A stretch of DNA of 64,000 bases from Xanthomonas prunicola (GTDB lineage Bacteria > Pseudomonadota > Gammaproteobacteria > Xanthomonadales > Xanthomonadaceae), in contig NZ_PHKV01000003.1 of assembly GCF_002846205.1 (NCBI RefSeq), forward strand, positions 310,001 to 374,000, written 5' to 3'. Position numbers and translations under genes: made by a program. The stretch's first letter is position 1. Every line of letters begins with the position of its first letter. Below the pieces are notes generated by a model, which saw nothing but the letters and a program-made list of their open reading frames with translations, searched no databases and was not told where the DNA came from. This document shows positions 17,765-25,674 of the stretch, one piece after another.

Positions 17765-18238
17765 ATGGAAATCAGCCAGGGTCGCGTTGCGACCATTCAC
17801 TACACCCTTTCCAACGACAGCGGCCAGGTCATCGACCGCTCCACGCCCGATACGCCGCTGAGCTATCTGCATGGCGTCGGCAACATCGTGCCCGGCCTGG
17901 AACAGGCGCTGGAAGGCAAGCGGCTGGGCGACACGCTCACTGCCGACGTGGTACCCGAACAGGGCTACGGCCCGCGCCACGAGCAGCTCATCCAGCATGT
18001 GCCCCGCGATGCGTTTCCGACCGATGTCGACGTGGTACCAGGCGTGCAGTTCGAAGCGCGCACGCAGCAAGGTCCGGTCTTGGTCACCGTGACCGAAGTT
18101 GGCCCGGACCAGGTCACCGTGGACGGCAATCACCCGCTGGCCGGGCAAACCTTGCACTTTGCGGTGGAAGTGGTGGCGGTGCGCGAGGCCACCACTCAGG
18201 AACTGAACGACGGGCACGTGGCCGACCTGGCCGCCTGA
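17765..18238 (+). CDS. slyD: FKBP-type peptidyl-prolyl cis-trans isomerase, SlyD-like
   Basis: This 157-residue protein starts MEISQGRVATIHYTLS and carries the SlyD split FKBP domain: GQVIDRSTPDTPLSYLHG and NIVPGLEQALEGKRLGD, then the insert-in-flap chaperone domain and AGQTLHFAVEVVAVREAT. It catalyses prolyl isomerisation and chaperones folding in the cytoplasm. It lacks the long His/Cys-rich nickel tail of E. coli SlyD, so a hydrogenase nickel role is not expected. Start ATG 17765 follows GGAGG by 7 bases. Confidence 0.93.
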   Translation: MEISQGRVATIHYTLSNDSGQVIDRSTPDTPLSYLHGVGNIVPGLEQALEGKRLGDTLTADVVPEQGYGPRHEQLIQHVPRDAFPTDVDVVPGVQFEARTQQGPVLVTVTEVGPDQVTVDGNHPLAGQTLHFAVEVVAVREATTQELNDGHVADLAA

Positions 18239-18377
18239 CCCCGCGTGCGCCGCACGCCTGCGCGGGTGCGGCGCGGCCATGCCGTGCTTCGGTATTCACG
18301 CAAGCCTGGTTGCCGGTCTCGACGGCCGATGCTGTCGCCGTAGTAAAGTGCGCGGCCCGCTCTCCAGGCCTGTCTGC

Positions 18378-19754
18378 ATGAAACTCGGCATCGACTTCGG
18401 TACCAGCAACTCCGCCGCCGCGGCGATCGTCGATGGGCAGGTAGCGCCGGTGCGTTTCGGCGAGGCCTTGCAGTTCCGCACGACGGTGTACTTCCCGGAG
18501 ACCATGCGCGACCCGGACGACTTCAGCCTCACGCCGGCGCTGGAATACGAAGTGGAGCGGCTCATTGACTCGGGCCGCCGCGATGCAGTGGCCGCCGGCC
18601 GTACCCCCAACAACGACAGCCTGCGCCGCGATGCGATCCGTATCGTGCGGCGGCAATGGATGGAAGAGCAGGTGCGCGAGCCACGCAGCTCCGCCGCTCT
18701 GCTACAAAACGCGGTCTATGGCGACGAGGCGCTGGACGCCTATTTTCTCGAAGGCGAAGGTAGCTTGGTGCAAAGCCCCAAGTCGATGCTCGGCTATAAC
18801 CTGCATCCGCGCGCACGCCAGACCATTACCGGCATCGCCACGCATGTGCTGGAGCACATCCGGCTGACTGCCTCGCGCCAGTTCGACATCAATATCCGTC
18901 ACGCCACCCTGGGCCGCCCGGTGCAATTTCGCAGCTCGATCGGTGAGGCCGGTAACGCGCAGGCGCTGGAAATCCTGCAGACCGCCGCGATTGCCGCCGG
19001 TTTTGACGGCGTGGATTTTCTCGAAGAACCTGCAGCGGCCGCGATGCATTACCACGTCAGTCACGATAGCCGCCACGACACCGTGGTGGTGGATATCGGT
19101 GGCGGCACCACCGACGTTGCGCATGCCAGCGTCGGCGGCAGCGCTGCGCCGCAGGTGCACCGTGCCTGGGGTATTGCGCGCGGCGGTACCGATATCGATC
19201 TGGCGCTGAGCCTGGCCGCCTACATGCCGCTGTTCGGCCGCGGCATCACCCGCGTACCGACCCACCATTACGTCGAGGCAGCGATGGTGCAGGACATGAC
19301 CCGCCAGCGCGAATTCCGTCTACACAAGTATCAGGACGTTCCTGCCCCCTTCGACAAGCGCCTGCAGGCCTTGCAGGACACCGGCAACACCGCACGTCTG
19401 TACCGCGGCGTAGAGGCCTGCAAGATCGCGCTCAGCGAGCTCGACCAGCACCGAGCGTCACTGGATTTCATCGAACGCGGTCTGGGCGTGGACGTGCAAG
19501 CCGACGCGCTGGTTGCGTCCGCTTCCAACTACCTCGGCGAACTGGAAAGCCTGCTGGCGCAGGTGCGCGCCGATATGGCCACCGCACCGGCGACGGTGTT
19601 CCTCACTGGCGGCATGTCGCGCGCCGGTTATATCCGCGACACCGTGGCTGCCGCGTTCCCGGAATCACGCCTGGTGCATGGCGATCCGTCATTCGGCGTG
19701 GTCCAGGGCCTGGCCTGGGCGGCCGCACAGGACGCCCGTCCGTCGGGCGGTTAA
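18378..19754 (+). CDS. yegD: Hsp70-family chaperone, YegD-like
   Basis: This 458-residue protein has an actin/Hsp70 ATPase fold: phosphate-1 loop GIDFGTSNSAAA (4-15), phosphate-2 VVDIGGGTTDVAHAS near 235, and adenosine motif FLTGGMSRAGY near 407. It has no peptide-binding domain or EEVD-like tail, matching YegD rather than DnaK. Clients are unknown. Start ATG 18378 is directly before MKLGIDFG; the frame is open further upstream without homology. It stands alone, followed by a small basic protein gene in the same direction. Confidence 0.9.
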   Translation: MKLGIDFGTSNSAAAAIVDGQVAPVRFGEALQFRTTVYFPETMRDPDDFSLTPALEYEVERLIDSGRRDAVAAGRTPNNDSLRRDAIRIVRRQWMEEQVREPRSSAALLQNAVYGDEALDAYFLEGEGSLVQSPKSMLGYNLHPRARQTITGIATHVLEHIRLTASRQFDINIRHATLGRPVQFRSSIGEAGNAQALEILQTAAIAAGFDGVDFLEEPAAAAMHYHVSHDSRHDTVVVDIGGGTTDVAHASVGGSAAPQVHRAWGIARGGTDIDLALSLAAYMPLFGRGITRVPTHHYVEAAMVQDMTRQREFRLHKYQDVPAPFDKRLQALQDTGNTARLYRGVEACKIALSELDQHRASLDFIERGLGVDVQADALVASASNYLGELESLLAQVRADMATAPATVFLTGGMSRAGYIRDTVAAAFPESRLVHGDPSFGVVQGLAWAAAQDARPSGG

Positions 19755-19782
19755 CACACCCGGGGATCAGACTCTTTATAAT
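19751..19782 (+). promoter_or_regulatory. Candidate sigma-70 promoter for the small basic protein gene
   Basis: A perfect TATAAT at 19777-19782 lies downstream of a TTAACA at 19751-19756; the 20-base spacing is longer than ideal. It sits in the gap between yegD and the small gene at 19944. In such a GC-rich genome a perfect -10 hexamer is notable. Confidence 0.35.
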
Positions 19783-19943
19783 TCACGGTTGCTGCTTGAC
19801 GCCCCGCCGTCTTGTCTGCAACGGCACGCACCCTGTGCCACCGCGATTGCGCACCGAACGCCGTCGCACTCTCGACACCGCTTCCGCGCGCGCCACCCTA
19901 GCCGCACGCGGTGTCACCGCACTTCCCCGCTACAGGAGGCCAC

Positions 19944-20129
19944 ATGGCACGCCCCGCGACCAAGCAGAAATCCCAGCCCAGCATCGCTCGCAGCGAAGGT
20001 AAGTCGCAGCCGCTCAGTCGTGAACGTATCGCTGCCGACATCGCCGCGTTCCGCAAGACCGGCGGCCGGATCGAAGTGCTCACCACCAACTTCGGCCCGG
20101 CACGCAACGACGGCGACAAGATCGCTTAA
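19944..20129 (+). CDS. Small basic protein of unknown function
   Basis: This 61-residue lysine/arginine-rich protein starts MARPATKQKSQPSIARSEGK and has a helix ERIAADIAAFRKTGGRIEVL followed by an acidic-basic tail ending NDGDKIA. I do not recognise the family with confidence. The 'helix then GG-R-I-E' ending faintly resembles the C-terminal part of the RNA-polymerase-binding protein SutA of Pseudomonas. It has a strong AGGAGG site 6 bases upstream, a perfect TATAAT about 160 bases upstream and its own strong terminator, implying a well-expressed single-gene transcript. Confidence 0.75.
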   Translation: MARPATKQKSQPSIARSEGKSQPLSRERIAADIAAFRKTGGRIEVLTTNFGPARNDGDKIA

Positions 20130-20260
20130 GCAGCGAACGACACGCTGCAAATGGCCGTCAGGTAGGTGTGGATTCCCAACCCCTGCCGCGTTCACTGGCC
20201 ATTGCGCCGCAGTGGTGTGAGCTGCTGTTGCGTGTTGCCGCAAAGCTGGATTGTTGTACC

Positions 20261-20291
20261 AACGTGCCACCGCGAGGTGGCACGTTTGTTT
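20261..20291 (+). terminator. Strong intrinsic terminator
   Basis: AACGTGCCACC pairs with GGTGGCACGTT (11 bp) around a GCGA tetraloop, followed by TGTTT. It ends the small basic protein transcript and, being nearly symmetrical, may also stop transcription of the convergent DUF4097 gene. Confidence 0.85.
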
Positions 20292-20297
20292 CCGGGC

Positions 20298-21182
20298 TTA
20301 GTTGGTGTAATCGATCCGCACAGAGCCCGAATGCGACTCCAGTTTGACATCGCCATTGCCGGCCCCCATCGTCGCCTTGAGATGCTTTCCGGGGCCGTAT
20401 TCCGGCCGTTCTACCCTGCCGGCGACCGAATGGATATCGCCGCTGAAGACATCCACATCCAGCGCTGCCGACAAATTGCGCGGCACCCCCAGCGTAATCG
20501 TGCCACTGACACTCTCCGCCGCAATGCTGCCGCCCGGCGCCAGTCCTGCAACGGTGACCGCGGTCGTCCCGGACACGCTCTGCGTGCGCAATTGCGATAC
20601 CTGGCCGGCACCGATGTGGATATCACCGGAGACGGACTCGATTGCCACCACGCCGCTGGCGCCTGCCGGTGCGTTGAGCTGCCCGCTCACCGTGCCCAAT
20701 GTCATCCGTCCGCTACTCACTGTGCTGCGCAACGCGCCACTTACCGTTTCCAGCTGCGCCTCCTTGGCGCGCCCGGCGGCGACCACATCGCCACTGACCG
20801 ATTTGAGCTGCAGGCGCGCCAGATCGACCTGATCGACATTCACCGCTGCGCTCACCGCATCCACCTGCAGCACCGCGCCGCGCGGCACCCGCAACTCCAG
20901 TTCGGCGCCCTTGCTGTTGCGGCTATTGCGTGGGTAGATCACCTCGAACTGCAGCCGGTTGGAGCTTTCGTCCACCTGCAGCCGTTGGCCTTCGCCCAGG
21001 CTGCCGGTCAACGCCACCTCATCGCGATCCCAGCCGCGCACGCGAATGCTGCCGGCGATGTTCTCCAACTCCACGCGTCCGCCGCGCGCCAGCGGATGAC
21101 TTTGCTTGACCGCCGTTTGCGCCGCTGCGGGCACAGCGCAGAAGGCTGCCAGCAATAGCAGGGAAAGATGGGCATAACGCAT
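20298..21182 (-). CDS. Secreted DUF4097 beta-repeat protein
   Basis: This 294-residue exported protein has a signal peptide at 1-22 (cleavage after VPAAAQ). The rest is a repeated beta-strand pattern of the DUF4097 type, with recurring 'V(E/S)VSG...' turns such as ENIAGSIRVRG, LKSVSGDVVAAG, LETVSGALRSTV and IESVSGDIHIGAG at about 20-residue spacing, indicating a beta-helix. Function is unknown; in other bacteria such proteins accompany ECF sigma or two-component envelope systems. It follows the ECF sigma and its partner on the same strand (gap 11 bases), so the three form one operon. Confidence 0.85.
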   Translation of the reverse strand: MRYAHLSLLLLAAFCAVPAAAQTAVKQSHPLARGGRVELENIAGSIRVRGWDRDEVALTGSLGEGQRLQVDESSNRLQFEVIYPRNSRNSKGAELELRVPRGAVLQVDAVSAAVNVDQVDLARLQLKSVSGDVVAAGRAKEAQLETVSGALRSTVSSGRMTLGTVSGQLNAPAGASGVVAIESVSGDIHIGAGQVSQLRTQSVSGTTAVTVAGLAPGGSIAAESVSGTITLGVPRNLSAALDVDVFSGDIHSVAGRVERPEYGPGKHLKATMGAGNGDVKLESHSGSVRIDYTN

Positions 21183-21193
21183 GGAGTTGCTCC

Positions 21194-21721
21194 TCAGCTT
21201 GGAAAGGATGCCTCGCCTTCGCAGGCCAGACGGGTCAGTTGCAATCGCTTCGCGTAGGCGCGTTGCAATTGCGACAACAAAAATGCCGAACGTGGGCTCT
21301 GCACGATGGCGGCATGGATGGCCTGCGCGCTGCGATCCAGCTCATCGAGTGCCGGCAGTAGATCGGCGGGTACCTGCTGCACCGGCACCTCAGCGATGGC
21401 CTGCTGGTAATGCTCAGCCATCGCCTGTGCTTGCGTCACCAGCGCCGGTTGAGCTGCGGCTGGCGACGGCGCCTGTCGATCGATCCCTGGGGCGATGGCG
21501 ACGAGCGCCACTGCCGCGGCCAGCGCCAGCCCCGCTGCCGGCAGGATCCAGCCGCGCCGACGTAGCGGCACCAATGCAACCACAGTGGAGCGGTCCGTCA
21601 ACGCAGGCGCGATACGCTCCCAGATCTGCGACGGTGGCTGGCGCTGCGACGGGAGTGCCTGCAACTGCGCGAGCAGAGCGGCATCGTCTTCATGGTCGCG
21701 ATCGTGCAGGGTGTGATTCAT
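21194..21721 (-). CDS. Single-pass membrane protein, putative anti-sigma factor
   Basis: This 175-residue protein has a soluble N-terminal part (1-57), one membrane segment near 58-78 (WILPAAGLALAAAVALVAIA) and a periplasmic helical tail. Gene order and the 4-base overlap with the upstream ECF sigma gene (ATGA at 21718-21721) make it the expected cognate anti-sigma factor. It lacks the HxxxCxxC zinc anti-sigma motif, so it would belong to a non-ZAS class. Without that motif the assignment rests on context. Confidence 0.65.
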   Translation of the reverse strand: MNHTLHDRDHEDDAALLAQLQALPSQRQPPSQIWERIAPALTDRSTVVALVPLRRRGWILPAAGLALAAAVALVAIAPGIDRQAPSPAAAQPALVTQAQAMAEHYQQAIAEVPVQQVPADLLPALDELDRSAQAIHAAIVQSPRSAFLLSQLQRAYAKRLQLTRLACEGEASFPS

Positions 21722-22305
21722 GCGTTTTCTCCAAGCCATGCACGCAGCAAGCCACGTGCGCGATGCAGGTGTGCTTTGGAACTGCCAACCGCCATGCGCA
21801 GTTCGTCGGCAATTTCCTGATGTTTCCAGCCTTCGAGGTCGTGCAGCACCAGCACGGCGCGCGCACGCGGCGGCAGCGCTTCCAGGGCGCGCTCCAGGTC
21901 CATGCGTGTCGATTGGCAGCCACTGGTGCCGGCAACTTCCGCGAGCATGTCGCCGTCGGCATCGTCAACAATGTGATCACTGGATGCCGAGCGCGCGCGT
22001 AGCTCCATCAATGCAGTATTGACCGCCAGGCGATATAGCCAGGTACCCAGCGCGCTCTGAAAACGGAACTGCGGTAATGCCTTCCATGCAGCGACGAAGG
22101 TGTCCTGGAGCACGTCATCGGCGCGTGCTGCGTTGCCGCCGCACAGGCGCCACACCAGCGCATACAGGCGTGGTGCGTGACGGCGATAAATCGCCTCATA
22201 GGCAGCGCGGTCTCCCCGTGCCGCCATACGCGCCAACGTCACGTCGTCACGGTCGTCGGAGCTCTGGCTGGATGGGGCAACGATGGGCACGGGGGTGTCG
22301 AGCAT
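21718..22305 (-). CDS. ECF-type RNA polymerase sigma factor
   Basis: This 195-residue sigma-70 family protein has region 2 at about 30-100 (IYRRHAPRLYALVWRL, ADDVLQDTFVAAWKALPQF) and region 4 at about 135-190 (LPPRARAVLVLHDLEGWKHQ, then MAVGSSKAHLHRARG). It directs polymerase to a stress regulon. The start at 22305 (MLDTPVPIVAP) places an ordinary short leader before region 2; the open frame extends 31 codons upstream. It heads an operon with the membrane partner and DUF4097 genes and differs from the RpoE at 60.2 kb. Confidence 0.92.
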   Translation of the reverse strand: MLDTPVPIVAPSSQSSDDRDDVTLARMAARGDRAAYEAIYRRHAPRLYALVWRLCGGNAARADDVLQDTFVAAWKALPQFRFQSALGTWLYRLAVNTALMELRARSASSDHIVDDADGDMLAEVAGTSGCQSTRMDLERALEALPPRARAVLVLHDLEGWKHQEIADELRMAVGSSKAHLHRARGLLRAWLGENA

Positions 22306-22494
22306 ACCTACTTGGATGTCTCGGGCGACGCAAAGGTTTAGACCTGACCGGAATTTTTTTGGGCTGCGGTCGAAGCCGGCTTCCCAAGGGAAATGCACCC
22401 AGATCGCGCGCGTACTTCAGCATTGCCAGCATCCGCAGATGAGTCTGTATTTACCCTGCGCACCTACAGCGCAAGGGACGCCCCGTTACAATGA

Positions 22495-23115
22495 ATGCCC
22501 CTTTCGACCCTGCATGATGTGATGTCCGCGCCCGACGCCTTGCCCGCCATGATCCGCAGCCTGTTACCCCAATGGAATCCGGAGTGGCTGGCGATTGCGG
22601 TACCAACGGTCAAGATCGTGCTGATTCTGGCTGTTGCCGCGTTGGCACGGCTGCTGCTACGGCAACTACTGCGGCGCTTGTGTACGCGTTACAGCGTGCC
22701 CGCCGAAATGACGATCGGCATCCGCCGTGTAGGGAGCTTCGTCATTTCGGTCAGCGCCTTGTTGATGGCGCTCCGGGTCATCGGCGTCAGGGCAGACACC
22801 CTGTGGACTGCATTTACCGGGTTCGCAGCCGTCGGTGCGGTCGCGTTCTTCGCTGCTTGGAGTGTGCTATCCAATATTTTCTGCACATTCCTGATCATCA
22901 CCACGCGCCCGTTTCGGCTGCACGATCACATCGAGCTACTTGAAGGCGGCGACAAGCCGGGCTTGAAGGGACGCGTGATCGATATCAACGTGATCTACAC
23001 CACGCTGGAAGAGACCGGCGACCGTGCCGGCAGCGTGTTGCAGGTACCCAATAGCCTGTTTTTCCAGCGCACCACGCGCCGCTGGCGCGAGACCAGCAAC
23101 TTCAACGCCAACTAG
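22495..23115 (+). CDS. Small mechanosensitive ion channel (MscS family)
   Basis: This protein of up to 206 residues has two or three membrane segments. The pore-lining helix TAFTGFAAVGAVAFFAAWSV is followed by the MscS beta domain start LSNIFCTFLIITTRPFRLHD and VPNSLFFQRTTRRW. It is about two thirds of E. coli MscS and ends within the beta domain, so the C-terminal alpha-beta cage is missing, which is seen in a recognised short subgroup. It probably gates on membrane tension. An in-frame ATG at 22522 is an alternative start. It is divergent from the ECF sigma gene. Confidence 0.85.
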   Translation: MPLSTLHDVMSAPDALPAMIRSLLPQWNPEWLAIAVPTVKIVLILAVAALARLLLRQLLRRLCTRYSVPAEMTIGIRRVGSFVISVSALLMALRVIGVRADTLWTAFTGFAAVGAVAFFAAWSVLSNIFCTFLIITTRPFRLHDHIELLEGGDKPGLKGRVIDINVIYTTLEETGDRAGSVLQVPNSLFFQRTTRRWRETSNFNAN

Positions 23116-23306
23116 ACATAGGCGACAAGGCGTTGCTTGCAGAGGCCAGTTCGCCACCGGCGAACGCCAATCACGACGACACAAACAAGTCGTAGGACCT
23201 GCGAATGCAGCCGGCGCCATTGCAGCGTCCGTTTGGTGCGGCGATGCCGCGCTCATGGGGAGAGAGGCAGCACTGCTTGCAGCGTCGGGAAATAAACATC
23301 GCCCAC

Positions 23307-23573
23307 TCAACGCAGCTGACTATCCTTGCTGCCACGACGGTTGTAGCCGCCTTGAGCCCCCTGTTCCAGGTCGTGCGCTTCCTGGCAGTTCACGCACAGG
23401 TGCACCCCGGGCACTGCCTTGCGGCGCGCCTCGGGAATCGGTGCCTCGCAGTCTTCGCAGTGCGTCAAACTTGGGCCCTGATGCAGCTGGCTGCGCGCAC
23501 GCTTGATCGCATCGTCGACTGTGGCATCGATCTGGTCCTGTACCGCTCCATCACCCGCCCATCCGGTCGCCAT
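23307..23573 (-). CDS. DksA/TraR-family C4 zinc-finger protein
   Basis: This 88-residue protein starts MATGWAGDGAVQDQIDATV and has the TraR/YbiI-type zinc finger HCEDCEAPIPEARR...HLCVNCQ with four cysteines. It lacks the long coiled coil of DksA, so it matches the short YbiI/TraR group that can bind the RNA polymerase secondary channel or act alone. Start ATG at 23573 was chosen over an in-frame GTG six bases earlier. Confidence 0.87.
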   Translation of the reverse strand: MATGWAGDGAVQDQIDATVDDAIKRARSQLHQGPSLTHCEDCEAPIPEARRKAVPGVHLCVNCQEAHDLEQGAQGGYNRRGSKDSQLR

Positions 23574-23747
23574 GATCACTACACCTCGCTGGTCCTGACA
23601 CGTAGATGGTCATTCGCGCAGGCAAATCCAAGCCGCATGTGCACAGTACACTCAAGCTGGGTGATCTAGCATTCAAATCAGCGCCACTTGCCGGCACGTG
23701 CGGCAAGCGGCCAGGCACTCAGTCATCCGCACTCTCGAGGAACTGCA

Positions 23748-24002
23748 ATGGAACAGCCCGTCCACCCGTTTTCCGAACTATTCGCCCAGCTGGGCCTGCC
23801 CGCCGACGAAGCCAGCATTCGCAACTTCATCGCAGAGCACTCTCCGCTGCCGGGCGATATGCGCCTGGAAGAGGCGCCGTTCTGGACACCTGCGCAATCC
23901 CAGCTGTTGCGTGAAGAGCGCCTCGACGATGCCGACTGGATCGTGACCATCGATCAGCTGAATATCGCTCTCCATACGACGGCAGACACGACTGGCGTCT
24001 GA
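23748..24002 (+). CDS. DUF2789 family protein
   Basis: This 84-residue protein starts MEQPVHPFSELFAQLGLPAD and continues SIRNFIAEHSPLPGDMRL and FWTPAQSQLLREERLDDADW. The length and the pattern 'F..LF.QLGL..' with 'FW..AQ..FL.E....DA.W' match DUF2789, a small helical family of unknown function in gammaproteobacteria. The frame extends upstream but homology begins at this Met. Confidence 0.88.
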   Translation: MEQPVHPFSELFAQLGLPADEASIRNFIAEHSPLPGDMRLEEAPFWTPAQSQLLREERLDDADWIVTIDQLNIALHTTADTTGV

Positions 24003-24074
24003 GCACTGCGCCTGTACGTGCAAACCACGCTTGAGATCGCCTGCGGCAGACATGTTTGTTGGCTGATTCGCAGA

Positions 24075-24101
24075 ACAAAAAAGAGCGGCCAGTGGCCGCT
24101 C
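24075..24101 (-). terminator. Intrinsic terminator after the DUF1328 gene
   Basis: GAGCGGCC pairs with GGCCGCTC around a 3-base loop; on the minus strand a tract of six T follows within two bases. It ends the small membrane protein gene that stops at 24162. Confidence 0.85.
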
Positions 24102-24161
24102 CTTTCGATAGTGGGTAAGGCAGCCAGGCAGCGAAACGCGTGCCCGGCGGCGCGCCCTGCG

Positions 24162-24335
24162 TCAGGTCACTTTCTTGGCGATCGTCATGCCCAGCACGAA
24201 GAGCACGATGGCAATGATGATGCCCGCCCAGAACAGGAACTTGGCGATACCCATCGCAGCGCCGGCCATGCCGCCGAAGCCCAGCGCACCGGCAATCAAG
24301 CCGATAATTGCGAAAATGATGGCCCACTTGATCAT
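24162..24335 (-). CDS. DUF1328 small membrane protein (YtjA-like)
   Basis: Translating the minus strand gives a 57-residue, highly hydrophobic protein: it starts [20 protein letters not shown], continues with a Gly/Ala turn and a second membrane helix, and ends in GMTIAKKVT. This is the DUF1328/YtjA family of two-helix inner-membrane proteins, often induced by stress. A GAGGAGA ribosome-binding site lies 8-14 bases before the ATG and a good terminator follows, so it is a compact single-gene unit. Confidence 0.9.
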   Translation of the reverse strand: MIKWAIIFAIIGLIAGALGFGGMAGAAMGIAKFLFWAGIIIAIVLFVLGMTIAKKVT

Positions 24336-24717
24336 GATGTTGTCTCCTCATCGGCACCGTGCCGTTGTTCGATCGTGTGCTTGCGACGCAGCGCCGCAAA
24401 ACATGCACCGCACGCTACCGATTGGAATGTGCCGCATTCGTGAATACGCCTGACACACGCTGCCATACGTGCGCTATGTTCAGAAGACGATCGCCACCGG
24501 GATATGACCGCACAAGCGTCGTGGAAAGGTCATCACAGCGCGGCAATGTGCCGTCCATGTCCACCCCGGCACCCGATCACGACAGATGCTCCCTCCTGCC
24601 ATGCATCGATGTGCAGCGAGCATGCACTGCCCGTTCGTCGTCAATCAGTTGCACCGGTGAATTCGCCAGCCGCTATCGCATGGGCGATCATGCGCGCTTC
24701 GCCCGCGATCGATCGCC
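24336..24717. other. Divergent intergenic region
   Basis: 382 bases between the DUF1328 gene and the metallopeptidase gene, divergently transcribed, so it must contain promoters for both. No gene could be supported and I could not place convincing -35/-10 pairs. Confidence 0.4.
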
Positions 24718-25218
24718 ATGGACACTCTTCGCTACCTCACCGGCTATCCGCCTGCTGTCCTGGAGCAGGTTCGCGAGTTGATCGCACAAGACAAACTCGC
24801 CACCGTGCTGGCGCGGCGCTATCCGGACCGGCACGCGATCCGCACCGACCGTCATCTCTATGATTACGTCAAGGCGATGAAAGAGCGCTACCTGCGCTCA
24901 TCGCCTACCTTGCATAAGGCGATGTACGACAACCGTCTACATGTGGTGAAGCATGCCCTCGGCACGCATACGGCGATTTCGCGTGTGCACGGCGGCCGCT
25001 TGAAGGCCAGCCGCGAGATCCGCATCGCCTCCGTGTTTCGCGACGCGCCGGAACCGTTCTTGCAGATGATCGTGGCGCACGAACTGGCGCATCTGAAGGA
25101 AGCCGATCACAACAAGGCCTTCTACCAGCTCTGCAACCACATGACCCCGGACTACCACCAGCTGGAATTCGACCTGCGCCTGTATCTGACGCAGTTGGCC
25201 CTGTCTGCCGATAGCTGA
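24718..25218 (+). CDS. YgjP-like M48/DUF45 zinc metallopeptidase
   Basis: This 166-residue protein has the zinc-binding motif HELAHLKEADHNKAF: His121, Glu122, His125 and a further His131. This is the YgjP/SprT-related DUF45 arrangement. It is shorter than YgjP by several dozen residues, and contains an extended N-terminal helical region with YDYVKAMKERYLRSSP. The substrate is unknown. The start ATG at 24718 has only a weak ribosome-binding site. Confidence 0.87.
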   Translation: MDTLRYLTGYPPAVLEQVRELIAQDKLATVLARRYPDRHAIRTDRHLYDYVKAMKERYLRSSPTLHKAMYDNRLHVVKHALGTHTAISRVHGGRLKASREIRIASVFRDAPEPFLQMIVAHELAHLKEADHNKAFYQLCNHMTPDYHQLEFDLRLYLTQLALSADS

Positions 25219-25674
25219 TCGTGCAGTACACGTGCCAGGCGTAGAGCGGCTAACAAACCGACGACTCAGCCCCAGGCGGGCGCGGGCGCGGCCGGTGCTC
25301 GGAATCGGCATGTGCCACGCGCACATTGCGGTTCCTGCACGCCGTCCGCACCCGCCTGACGGCTGCTCGCACGCCTTGTCAGCCACGCTTAGGATGCGCG
25401 CATGCAGCCGGCTTTTCTTGCGGATCCACCTTCGCCGTCCCACGCCAGCCGCCGGCCTGCCGGTCACGACTGGTTGGAAACGCTGTTGTTCCGGCAGCAG
25501 CGCCACCGGGATTGGTGAACAGATTCATACACACCCCCCTGCCGACGTGGTTTAACATGTTGCAGCGCGACGTGATCGGACAGGATCTGCAAACGTCGCG
25601 TTTTTTGTTTCCCACTGCACGGGTGCATACCCGGCTTCAGGGAAGGCACATCACGCAGCCCCGCGGAGCCTTCG
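25219..25674. other. Long intergenic region before leucine dehydrogenase
   Basis: 456 bases without a confident gene. It contains a possible 38-codon frame at 25402-25518 and an AACATGTT palindrome at 25553-25560 with a T-run at 25601-25606 downstream, any of which might be regulatory. No terminator-quality hairpin was seen. Confidence 0.4.
25402..25518 (+). CDS. Possible 38-residue leader or small protein
   Basis: A short frame starts MQPAFLADPPSPSHASRR and ends LLFRQQRHRDW. It has AGGA nine bases upstream and the second half shows GC-rich third positions like real genes here. It lies upstream of leucine dehydrogenase on the same strand. No homology is recognised; this could equally be chance. 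Confidence 0.25.
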   Translation: MQPAFLADPPSPSHASRRPAGHDWLETLLFRQQRHRDW

